Assembly (NCBI GenBank): GCA_036278835.1
Contig: DASUKH010000184.1
Location: 1-8,106 of the forward strand
DNA: 8,106 nt
Reading direction: 5' to 3'
Source of the DNA: DATARH01 sp036278835
GTDB lineage: Bacteria > Pseudomonadota > Alphaproteobacteria > ATCC43930 > CGMCC-115725
Shown in pieces: positions 1-5,418 of this stretch. The notes under the pieces are model-generated. The model worked only from the letters and a program-made list of their open reading frames with translations. It did not search any database and was not told the DNA's origin. Position numbers and translations under genes: made by a program. Position 1 is the stretch's first letter, and the number at the start of each line of letters is the position of its first letter.

Positions 1-291
1 GTGCGGGCGATGATCGTGCCCGGCTCGGGGCTGGTAAAGCACCAGGCCGAGGAGGAAGGCCTCGACCGCATCTTCCTCGAAGCCGGCTTCGAATGGCGCG
101 AGCCCGGCTGCTCCAACTGCATGTCGATGAACAACGACCGCGCCGAGCACGCCGAGCGCATTGCCTCGACCTCGAACCGCAATTTCGAGGGCCGCCAGGG
201 CAAGGGCGCGAAGACCCACCTGATGGGTCCGGCAATGGCCGCTGCCGCCGCCGTCACCGGCCGCCTCGCCGACGTGCGGCAGCTGGGATGA
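1..291 (+). CDS. leuC: 3-isopropylmalate dehydratase large subunit, C-terminal end (partial)
   Basis: This is the last 96 codons of LeuC; the 5' part lies outside the window, and the GTG at base 1 is an internal valine codon, not a start. LeuC is the catalytic large subunit of the cytosolic isopropylmalate isomerase, which converts 2-isopropylmalate to 3-isopropylmalate with LeuD. The aconitase-family signature is plain: GCSNCMSMN (visible residues 36-44), whose two cysteines (37 and 40) correspond to two of the three ligands of the [4Fe-4S] cluster, followed by STSNRNFEGRQGKGAKTHL and the alanine-rich PAMAAAAAVTG tail typical of the family. The reading frame is intact to the TGA at 289-291. 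The next gene may start at a GTG five bases after this stop, which would allow translational coupling. The identification is secure; only the partial extent limits it. Confidence 0.97.
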   Translation: MRAMIVPGSGLVKHQAEEEGLDRIFLEAGFEWREPGCSNCMSMNNDRAEHAERIASTSNRNFEGRQGKGAKTHLMGPAMAAAAAVTGRLADVRQLG

Positions 292-295
292 AAGG

Positions 296-562
296 GTGGC
301 CTGCGGTGGCGGTGAACGGCCGCCGCTGCGGCGCATTCACGACAGCGTTTACGAGCAGAATGGAGATGCTCGGAAAAGCCTCGAATTTCATCGCACGAGA
401 TCGACGGAAGAGATAGTGGAGTCGTTGCGTCCTGGACCTCGCGCAAAATCGCCACTGATCGTCACCCCGGACGGGCGGGTTTATCAGGGAAACACGCGTG
501 TCAAAGTGCTCGAGGAGCGGGGCTGTCCAGTCAACGACCTGCCGAGGGAAACGTATGAATGA
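296..562 (+). CDS. Small ParB-like (ParB/sulfiredoxin fold) domain protein, function unknown
   Basis: An 88-residue protein if GTG 296 is the start. The region TEEIVESLRPG (residues 37-47), then VTPDGRVYQGNTRVKVLEERG (56-76) and a short end VNDLPRETYE, looks like the ParB/Srx fold core: a short helix, a strand pair with PDG, and a G-N-T-R box (65-68) in the position of ParB's G-x-R-R nucleotide-contacting motif. There is no helix-turn-helix or C-terminal dimerisation domain, so it is not a chromosome-partitioning ParB. The start is uncertain: GTG 296 has only a weak AAAGG just before it, and the first 12 residues are low-complexity; another in-frame GTG at 416 would remove the first 40 residues. 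The conserved-looking part begins near residue 14 (IHDSVYEQNGD), which favours an upstream start. Its TGA overlaps the ATG of the next gene (ATGA, 559-562), so the two are probably translated together. The ParB-like assignment is from motif memory, and the molecular role is unknown. Confidence 0.6.
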   Translation: MACGGGERPPLRRIHDSVYEQNGDARKSLEFHRTRSTEEIVESLRPGPRAKSPLIVTPDGRVYQGNTRVKVLEERGCPVNDLPRETYE

Positions 563-1008
563 GCGCGCAATCGGCCGATGCCAACCGCCTAATGCTGCGC
601 GGCGCCAAGGTTCAATACGCCAGCGGAAATGTGGTCGAGCCTAAGCCGTTCGACCTCGATGACGTGCTGTCACAGTACGTTCGGCTGCCCGAGGAAGCGC
701 GTCGCGCATTTCTGAGCATTTTTTCCCATAGCCTCACGGTCGATGTGAGAGTGGCACTGCTTGATCGGCCGATTTCCGATGCGAACGCCGCCCGGGCATG
801 GCAGATAAACGAGTGGCTACACCAGCTTACAGGCTGTTTTCACCCGCAATCGACGCGTGACGCGAATGCGGAGGCAGAGCTGATTCGCGACATTGCGACA
901 GTGTCGTTCCGGTACGGGCTGGAAAGGGCCGTCGGTCGAGCGGTCGCGACGGCCGCCGGCAATACGATCGTGAAGAAAAAGAAAGCAATGCACGCGGCTG
1001 GCGGTTAG
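559..1008 (+). CDS. Conserved-looking hypothetical protein paired with the ParB-like gene
   Basis: A 149-residue protein that I cannot name. The start is ATG 559, which overlaps the upstream stop as ATGA and has a GAGGGA about ten bases before it. The protein looks mostly alpha-helical and soluble: no signal peptide or membrane segment is visible. Notable stretches are the acidic FDLDDVLSQY (31-40), LPEEARRAFLSIFSHSLTVDVRVALLDRP (43-71), a Trp-rich segment AWQINEWLHQLTGCFHP (80-96), and GLERAVGRAVATAAGNT (120-136) before a basic KKKK tail. The composition is unlike its neighbours: a hand count of 661-780 gives about 57% GC against about 67% for 2161-2280 in leuB. That and its position inside the leu cluster suggest later acquisition. 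The tight coupling to the ParB-like gene implies a shared function, possibly a two-component module such as toxin-antitoxin, but no sequence motif proves it. Confidence 0.72.
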   Translation: MSAQSADANRLMLRGAKVQYASGNVVEPKPFDLDDVLSQYVRLPEEARRAFLSIFSHSLTVDVRVALLDRPISDANAARAWQINEWLHQLTGCFHPQSTRDANAEAELIRDIATVSFRYGLERAVGRAVATAAGNTIVKKKKAMHAAGG

Positions 1009-1050
1009 CGGGCGCGGCCGCCGAGGCTTTGAAAAGCATGAGGAGTTGAA

Positions 1051-1680
1051 ATGGAAAAATTCGCGCAATTGACCGGGGTCGCGGCGCCGATGCCGATGAT
1101 CAACATCGATACCGACAAGATTTTCCCGGCGATCCATCTGCGCACGATCAAGCGCACCGGGCTTGCAAAGCACCTGTTCGAGGAAATCCGGTTTCGCCCG
1201 GACGGCTCGGAAAACCCGGATTTCGTGCTGAACCAGGGCCCCTACCGGAACGCCAAAATCATCGTCGCCGGCGATAATTTCGGCTGCGGCTCGAGCCGCG
1301 AGCATGCGCCCTGGGCGTTGACCGATTTCGGCATAAGCTGCGTCATCGCGCCGAGCTTCGCCGACATCTTCTACAATAACTGCTTCAAGAACGGGCTGCT
1401 GCCGATCGCGCTGCCCAAGGAAACCGTCGATCAGCTGATGGACGATGCGAAGAAGGGCGCCAACGCGGTGCTGACGATCGACCTCGAAAACCAGACGATC
1501 TCGCGGCCGGACGGCGAAACCGTGCATTTCGAGATCGACCCGTTCCGCAAGCACTGCCTGTTGAACGGCCTCGACGACATCGGCCTGACCGAGCAGCAGG
1601 GGGGCGAGATCGCCGCCTACGAGAGCCGGGTCCGCGGCGCGCGCCCGTGGCTGTTCGGGATGACCCAGACCGGCGGCTGA
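1051..1680 (+). CDS. leuD: 3-isopropylmalate dehydratase small subunit
   Basis: A full-length LeuD of 209 residues, the normal size for the proteobacterial form. It supplies the swivelling domain that completes the active site of the LeuCD isomerase (2-isopropylmalate to 3-isopropylmalate, leucine pathway, cytosol). Diagnostic segments are TGVAAPMPMINIDTDKI (residues 8-24) and GDNFGCGSSREHAPWAL (74-90), the substrate-loop signature of the family, followed by DFGISCVIAPSFADIFYNNCFKNGLLPI. The start ATG 1051 is well fixed by an AGGAG at 1041-1045 with five-base spacing. It is separated from leuC by 759 bases holding two unrelated small genes, which is unusual. A strong Shine-Dalgarno of its own means it need not depend on coupling to leuC. 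Downstream it is followed by a long hairpin and then leuB. The identification is certain. Confidence 0.98.
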   Translation: MEKFAQLTGVAAPMPMINIDTDKIFPAIHLRTIKRTGLAKHLFEEIRFRPDGSENPDFVLNQGPYRNAKIIVAGDNFGCGSSREHAPWALTDFGISCVIAPSFADIFYNNCFKNGLLPIALPKETVDQLMDDAKKGANAVLTIDLENQTISRPDGETVHFEIDPFRKHCLLNGLDDIGLTEQQGGEIAAYESRVRGARPWLFGMTQTGG

Positions 1681-1698
1681 GCGGCCACCTGACCCGAA

Positions 1699-1780
1699 TG
1701 TCACCCCGGCGAAGGCCGGGACCCACCTGTCAACAACGCGCGATGTTGATAGGTGGACCCCGGCCTCCGCCGGGGTGACA
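1699..1780. repeat. 82-nt imperfect palindrome (dispersed extragenic hairpin, copy A)
   Basis: Between leuD and leuB. The outer arms TGTCACCCCGGCG (1699-1711) and CGCCGGGGTGACA (1768-1780) are exact complements. The inner arms continue almost without break (AGGCCGGGACCCACC paired with GGTGGACCCCGGCCT, ending TCAACA 1730-1735 with TGTTGA 1744-1749), leaving an 8-nt loop at 1736-1743. The left arm shares a 23-nt block with one mismatch with the palindrome at 5516-5598 (1705-1727 against 5523-5545), so it belongs to a dispersed family. There is no T-tract, so it is not a standard intrinsic terminator. In the mRNA it would form a very stable stem between two operon genes and could affect decay or relative expression. 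Confidence 0.9.
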
Positions 1781-1817
1781 GGTAAGTGATTGAAGGAAAG
1801 AATCGAGGCGCAATCGA

Positions 1818-2927
1818 ATGGCAGGCTCCAACCGCAAAGTTCTCGTTCTCGCCGGTGACGGCATCGGTCCGGAAATCATGCGCGAGACTTTGCGCGTCGC
1901 CGAATATCTCGACCGCCGGCGCATCGCCGGGTTCGAGGTGTCGGAGGGGCTGGTCGGGGGCGCCGCCTATGATGCCGCCGGTACGCCGCTGACCGACGCG
2001 ACCCTCGCCCAGGCGATGGCGGCGGACGCAGTGCTGTTCGGCTCGGTCGGCGGGCCGAAATGGGAGACGCTGTCGTTCGAGTTGCAGCCCGAGCGCGGCC
2101 TGTTGCGGCTGCGCAAGGAGATGGACCTGTTCGCCAATCTGCGCCCGGCCGTGGTGTTCGAGGCGCTGGCCGACGCCTCGGCGTTGAAGCGCGATCTCGT
2201 CGCCGGCCTCGATCTGATGATCGTCCGCGAATTGACCGGCGGCATCTATTTCGGCGAGCCGCGCGGCATCGACACCCTGCCGGACGGCAGCCGCCGCGGC
2301 GTCAACACCGAGGTCTATACCGAAGCGGAGATCGAGCGGGTCGTGCGCGCCGGCTTCGAGCTGGCTCAGAAGCGGCACAAGCGGCTGACCGAGGTCGACA
2401 AGGCCAATGTCATGGAGTCGGGCGTCTTGTGGCGCGAGGTGGCGCGGCGGGTGGCGCCCGATTACCCCGATGTCGAATTGTCGTTCATGTACGCCGACAA
2501 TTGCGCGATGCAGCTGGTCCGCCAGCCGAAGCAGTTCGATGTGATCGTCACCAGCAATTTGTTCGGCGACCTCTTGTCGGATTGCGCGGCGATGCTGACC
2601 GGCTCGCTCGGCATGCTGCCATCGGCCTCATTGGGCGCCGCCGATACCTCGGGCCGCCGCAAGGCACTCTACGAGCCGGTGCACGGCAGCGCCCCCGACA
2701 TTGCCGGCAAGGGGGTCGCCAACCCGCTCGCTTGCGTGCTGTCGTTCGCCATGATGCTGCGCTATTCGTTCGATCTCGCCGAGGCGGCCGGTCTGGTCGA
2801 GGACGCGGTGCGCCGGGTGCTGGCCGCCGGCCTACGCACCGCCGACATCGCCCAGCCGGGTGCGGCCCGCGTCTCGACCCGCGAGATGGGCGACGCGATC
2901 CTGCGCGAACTCGAGAAGGCGGCGTAA
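1818..2927 (+). CDS. leuB: 3-isopropylmalate dehydrogenase
   Basis: A full-length LeuB of 369 residues. It catalyses NAD-dependent oxidative decarboxylation of 3-isopropylmalate to 2-oxoisocaproate in the cytosol, the step after LeuCD. Signatures in order: LAGDGIGPEI (11-20), ERGLLRLRKEMDLFANLRP (92-110, substrate-binding arginines), RELTGGIYFG (137-146), the catalytic DKANVM lysine region (194-199), YADNCAMQLV (225-234), and NLFGDLLSD-AAMLTGSLGMLPSASLG (247-273) with the metal-binding aspartates, then EPVHGSAPDIAGKGVANP (286-303) for NAD. The start ATG 1818 has GAGG at 1805-1808, nine bases upstream. Two positions where I recall consensus Ala and Glu are Cys here (C229 and C256); neither is an essential residue. 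It ends 55 bp before the convergent glycosyltransferase-like gene. No asd homologue follows, although that is a frequent neighbour in related genomes. Confidence 0.98.
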   Translation: MAGSNRKVLVLAGDGIGPEIMRETLRVAEYLDRRRIAGFEVSEGLVGGAAYDAAGTPLTDATLAQAMAADAVLFGSVGGPKWETLSFELQPERGLLRLRKEMDLFANLRPAVVFEALADASALKRDLVAGLDLMIVRELTGGIYFGEPRGIDTLPDGSRRGVNTEVYTEAEIERVVRAGFELAQKRHKRLTEVDKANVMESGVLWREVARRVAPDYPDVELSFMYADNCAMQLVRQPKQFDVIVTSNLFGDLLSDCAAMLTGSLGMLPSASLGAADTSGRRKALYEPVHGSAPDIAGKGVANPLACVLSFAMMLRYSFDLAEAAGLVEDAVRRVLAAGLRTADIAQPGAARVSTREMGDAILRELEKAA

Positions 2928-2934
2928 CGCGCCT

Positions 2935-2980
2935 GGAGCGCCGCCGTCCCGGCGGCGTGCGGGCGGGACGCCCGCGCTCC
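2935..2980. terminator. Cloverleaf palindrome between convergent genes; likely bidirectional terminator or REP-type repeat
   Basis: The 55-bp gap between the leuB stop and the minus-strand gene's stop is filled by a three-stem structure. The outer stem is GGAGCG (2935-2940) with CGCTCC (2975-2980). Inside it are a hairpin CCGCCG-TCC-CGGCGG (2941-2955) and a hairpin GCGGGC-GGGAC-GCCCGC (2959-2975). The loops carry complementary TCCC and GGGA, so the whole unit is also roughly self-complementary. Position between converging stops suggests termination in both directions, but there is no T-run on either side, so a REP-like repeat is an equal alternative. The second hairpin matches 5675-5691 at 14 of 17 bases. 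Confidence 0.65.
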
Positions 2981-2982
2981 GA

Positions 2983-4140
2983 TCACACCGCCGCGAGCAG
3001 CTGCCCCAATACCCGCGTGGCATCGAAGCAGGCGGCCGCCGTCTCGCGGGCGGCGCGGCGCTGGCGCGGGTAGTCGGCGGCGATCGCGTCGAAGGCGGCG
3101 AATGCCTCCTCCCGCGTCGCGTAGTCGAACACGCCGCGCCCCACCGGGCTGTCGAACCCGGTGCGCATCGTCACGACCGGCCGCCCGGAGGCGAGGTAGC
3201 AGACGGCGCGGTCGCTGAACCAGCCGCTGTTCGGGCGGACATAAATATCCTTTGCCACCGTGAACTCGCCGCGCGAGCCGGCGATGAAGGTGCGGTAAGC
3301 ATCCATGTCGGCCGAGACCGGCCGCGGGTCTGTGAGACGCCAGCCGGCCGCTTCGACCTCGCGCCGCACGTGATCGTCAGGCGGCAGCATCGCCATCGTG
3401 AACGGTTCCGGCCGCGCCCGCGGCAGGTCGAGAAATCTGAGAAAATTGGTGTGCTTCGACCAGACGTAGGTTTCGCCGTCGAAATCGATGTTTTTCCCCT
3501 TGTTCTCCCAGGTCGCGATCGTTGTGAACGAAGCCGACGCCGCCTCGGAGACCGGCGCGAACGGCCACAAATCCAGGTCGACCGGCGGCCGGGTCGGCCG
3601 CCAAGGCACGCCGCACAGCGGCACGTCGCATAACGGCGTCCCGAGATTGGCGCCGTAGGTAAAGAAATGCGTATGCGCGCCGAGATAGGCGCGCGCCGCC
3701 GGATCGGCTTTGGCGTACTTGATCTGCTCATAGACCGGGTCGGTATCGATCATGATGCGCACCGGGCAGGCGAGGTGCTCGTCGCGCAACCGGGTCGCGC
3801 CGCACAGATTGATCACCGCGTCCGCATCGGCGTAAAGCGCGCGCACCCGCTCCCGCGTCAGCCCGTGATAGACGTCGTTGATCGCATCCCAATAGGCCCA
3901 GCGGCCGGCGAGCCCGTGCCGCTCCATCGCGCCGCGCAGATAGGCGACGTTGTAGTCGCAATCCATGACGACGCTGCTGATGCGTGGATCGTAGGGGTTG
4001 GCGCCGTGATCCTCGACGTACCAAGTCTCATAGCCGAGCTTTTGGAGACCGGCGAGGTGATTGACCGCCTGCCAGGCGATGCCCGCGAGCGGCATCTGGC
4101 CGACGAAATGCAGGAGGACGATTCTGCCGCGGCTGCGCAA
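2983..4140 (-). CDS. Glycosyltransferase-like protein (GT-B type, family 1/4-like)
   Basis: A 385-residue cytosolic protein if it starts at TTG 4140. The N-terminus RIVLLHFVGQMPLAGIAWQ (6-24) followed by HLAGLQKLGYETWYVED (28-44) fits the first strand, glycine loop and helix of a GT-B Rossmann domain. The C-terminal half carries FIAGSRGEFTVAKDIY (285-300) and SGWFSDRAVCYLASGRPVV (305-323), then TGFDSPVGRGVFDYATREEAFAAFDAI (327-353), a pattern seen in the nucleotide-sugar-binding domain of glycosyltransferase family 1/4-like proteins. The donor sugar and acceptor cannot be told from sequence. The frame stays open to 4344, but the residues upstream of 4140 are Arg/Pro-rich and lack family character. 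No in-frame ATG or GTG lies between 4140 and the conserved N-terminus, and starting at the ATG of QMPLAG would cut off the first strand, so TTG is preferred. It stands alone among unrelated genes. Confidence 0.78.
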   Translation of the reverse strand: MRSRGRIVLLHFVGQMPLAGIAWQAVNHLAGLQKLGYETWYVEDHGANPYDPRISSVVMDCDYNVAYLRGAMERHGLAGRWAYWDAINDVYHGLTRERVRALYADADAVINLCGATRLRDEHLACPVRIMIDTDPVYEQIKYAKADPAARAYLGAHTHFFTYGANLGTPLCDVPLCGVPWRPTRPPVDLDLWPFAPVSEAASASFTTIATWENKGKNIDFDGETYVWSKHTNFLRFLDLPRARPEPFTMAMLPPDDHVRREVEAAGWRLTDPRPVSADMDAYRTFIAGSRGEFTVAKDIYVRPNSGWFSDRAVCYLASGRPVVTMRTGFDSPVGRGVFDYATREEAFAAFDAIAADYPRQRRAARETAAACFDATRVLGQLLAAV

Positions 4141-4153
4141 CGGGAAATTCCCG
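4141..4153. promoter_or_regulatory. Small palindrome abutting the glycosyltransferase start
   Basis: CGGGAA-A-TTCCCG is a perfect inverted repeat with a one-base centre. On the minus strand it lies directly between a GGAG (14 bases upstream) and the proposed TTG start at 4140. It could be an operator half-site pair, or a small hairpin that shortens the distance from the ribosome-binding site to the start. No direct evidence separates these from chance. Confidence 0.3.
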
Positions 4154-4382
4154 ACTCCACTAAAGACGGCGCAACAACGCGCCAGCCCCGACAAAATTTC
4201 GGCAGATTTCCGGCCGCGATTTGCCGCAGCGCGCGCCGGCGGCGGCGGGCATTCCCGTCCTTGCCGATACGGCGAGGGGATGCTAGGCAGGCATGCGAGG
4301 AGAGGGCGCGCGCCTGCGATGCGGCGGCGACCGAGCCGCCCCATATCAGACGGTGCAAGCCAAAGGAGAAGAACCTGACGCC
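4154..4382. other. Divergent intergenic region upstream of glycosyltransferase and fdxA
   Basis: This stretch must hold the promoters of both divergent genes, but I see no convincing -35/-10 pair on either strand. It contains a short hairpin GGCGC-AACAAC-GCGCC (4168-4183), a somewhat AT-richer block ACAAAATTTCGGCAGATTT (4191-4209), and a TTGCCG (4261-4266) with a GCTAGG (4282-4287) at sub-optimal spacing. AAAGGAGA (4362-4369) is the likely ribosome-binding site of fdxA, about 14 bases before its ATG. Confidence 0.4.
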
Positions 4383-4718
4383 ATGACCTACGTCGTCACC
4401 GAAGCCTGCATCCGCTGCAAGTATATGGACTGCGTCGAGGTGTGCCCGGTCGATTGCTTTTACGAAGGCGAGAACATGCTCGTCATCCACCCCGACGAAT
4501 GTATCGATTGCGGCGTTTGCGAGCCGGAATGTCCGGCGGAGGCGATCATCCCCGACAGTGAGCAGGCGGCCGAGCAATGGCTCCAGCTCAATCGCGAATA
4601 CGCGGCGACATGGCCGAACATCACCCGCAAGAAGCCCTTTCCCGAGGACGCCGACGAGTGGAAGGGGGTCGAGGGCAAGTACGAAAAATTCTTCACCCCC
4701 AATCCCGGTGGGAGCTGA
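4383..4718 (+). CDS. fdxA: Seven-iron ferredoxin FdxA ([3Fe-4S][4Fe-4S])
   Basis: A 111-residue low-potential electron carrier of the Azotobacter FdI type (106 residues there). All nine family cysteines are present: C9, C12, C17, C21, C25, C40, C43, C46 and C50 (Met counted). By analogy with FdI, C9, C17 and C50 bind the [3Fe-4S] cluster, C21, C40, C43 and C46 bind the [4Fe-4S] cluster, and C12 and C25 are free. The segments ACIRCKYMDCVEVCPVDCFYEG and DECIDCGVCEPECPAEAI are typical. The acidic C-terminal extension (about residues 56-111, with NREYAATWPNITRKKPFP) is also characteristic of FdxA and distinguishes it from short 2[4Fe-4S] ferredoxins. The frame is open upstream to 4293, but ATG 4383 gives the family-length start and has AAGGAG upstream, if rather distant. 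Its redox partner is unknown. The carD gene follows 202 bp downstream. Confidence 0.96.
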   Translation: MTYVVTEACIRCKYMDCVEVCPVDCFYEGENMLVIHPDECIDCGVCEPECPAEAIIPDSEQAAEQWLQLNREYAATWPNITRKKPFPEDADEWKGVEGKYEKFFTPNPGGS

Positions 4719-4738
4719 GTTCCCCGTTCCCGGCTCCC
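4710..4738 (+). terminator. Possible stem-loop at the fdxA end
   Basis: GGGAGC (4710-4715) pairs exactly with GCTCCC (4733-4738) around a 17-nt loop that contains the fdxA stop codon. There is no T-tract after it, and the stem is only six pairs, so its role as a terminator is weakly supported. Confidence 0.3.
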
Positions 4739-4784
4739 CTGTCGGGCGGGCATGGCTGAGTTGCTGGCCCGGCGCGCTGCGTTG

Positions 4785-4794
4785 TGGTATACAT
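4785..4794 (+). promoter_or_regulatory. Candidate extended -10 promoter of carD
   Basis: TGGTATACAT fits the extended -10 pattern TGnTATAAT closely (TG at 4785-4786, TATACA at 4788-4793) and stands out from very GC-rich surroundings. A TTGCTG at 4761-4766 is 21 bases upstream, too far for a normal -35 element, which fits a promoter relying on the extended -10. Transcription would start near 4800, giving carD a leader of about 120 bases. Confidence 0.45.
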
Positions 4795-4849
4795 GATGCC
4801 GGCGCCTGACGCCCTTCCCCCGGTTCCGCGCTCTTGCTGAGTTGTGGAT

Positions 4850-4869
4850 GGCCGCCGTCTTCGGCGGCC
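4850..4869 (+). promoter_or_regulatory. Stable hairpin in the carD leader
   Basis: GGCCGCCG (4850-4857) and CGGCGGCC (4862-4869) form a perfect 8-bp stem with a TCTT tetraloop, ending 51 bases before the carD ATG. If the promoter at 4785 is real, this lies in the carD 5' leader, where it could stabilise the message or act as an attenuator. If transcription comes from fdxA, it could instead be a processing or weak termination site; no T-run follows. Confidence 0.45.
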
Positions 4870-4920
4870 CTGGGTGGCATCGCATTAGCGCCAATCGGGT
4901 CGGTTCTGTGAGAGACGAAT

Positions 4921-5418
4921 ATGACGGCCGATAAGGTGCCCTTTGCCGCCGGCGATTTCGTAGTCTATCCGACGCATGGTGTCGGCAAGATTACCGCGAT
5001 CGAGACCCAGGAGATCGCCGGCTATACGCTGAACGTGTTTGTCGTCACCTTCGACAAGGACCGGATGACGTTGCGGGTGCCGCTCGGCAAGGCGAAGGTC
5101 TCCGGTTTGCGCAAACTGTCGAGCCGCAAGGAGATGGATGCCGCCCTCGGCAAATTGCGCGGGCGCTCGCGCGCCAAGCGCACGATGTGGAGCCGCCGGG
5201 CGCAGGAATACCAAGCAAAGATCGCTTCGGGCGACCCCGGCTCGATCGCCGAAGTGGTGCGCGACCTGTTCCGTAATACCGGCCAGCCCGAGCAATCGTA
5301 CAGCGAGCGCCAGATCTATCAGGCGGCGCTCGACCGCTTTGTGCGCGAATATGCCGCAGTCGAGCGCATCGACGAGATGACCGCAACCCAGCGGGTCGAG
5401 CAACTCCTGTCGGCCTGA
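4921..5418 (+). CDS. CarD/CdnL-family transcriptional regulator
   Basis: A 165-residue member of the CarD_CdnL_TRCF family, which binds the RNA polymerase beta subunit and stabilises open promoter complexes, notably at rRNA and other growth-linked promoters. The N-terminal Tudor-like RNA polymerase-interaction domain is visible: FAAGDFVVYPTHGVGKITAIE (8-28), then YTLNVFVVTFDKDRMTLRVPLGKAKVSGLRKLSS (35-68). The rest is a basic helical domain, with GRSRAKRTMWSRRAQEYQAKI (81-101) carrying a tryptophan (W90) in the place of the conserved promoter-wedge Trp of CarD/CdnL, and LFRNTGQPEQSYSERQIYQAALDRFVREYAAV later. The length is usual for alphaproteobacterial members. The start ATG 4921 lies directly before the conserved domain; its ribosome-binding site (GAGAGACG) is weak. 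It follows fdxA, a neighbour I recall as recurrent in alphaproteobacteria. The family call is secure; the target promoters are unknown. Confidence 0.95.
   Translation: MTADKVPFAAGDFVVYPTHGVGKITAIETQEIAGYTLNVFVVTFDKDRMTLRVPLGKAKVSGLRKLSSRKEMDAALGKLRGRSRAKRTMWSRRAQEYQAKIASGDPGSIAEVVRDLFRNTGQPEQSYSERQIYQAALDRFVREYAAVERIDEMTATQRVEQLLSA

Noticed and set aside
93..416. Overlapping + frame possibly extending or replacing the ParB-like gene, including ATG 360
   Set aside because: It is out of frame with the conserved PDG/GNTR segment and mostly Arg-rich shadow of leuC; no sign that a frameshift joins them.
817..1704. 295-residue open frame on the minus strand across leuD
   Set aside because: It lies antisense to a certain gene, is rich in Arg, Ala and Val, and shows no family motif; typical antisense opening in high-GC DNA.
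4141..4344. N-terminal extension of the glycosyltransferase up to 4344
   Set aside because: The extra 68 residues are Arg/Pro-rich without family character and would run through the fdxA upstream region.
4755..4844. Direct repeat GCTGAGTTG at 4755-4763 and 4836-4844 upstream of carD
   Set aside because: Nine bases, 81 apart, with unlike flanks; not enough to argue for paired binding sites.
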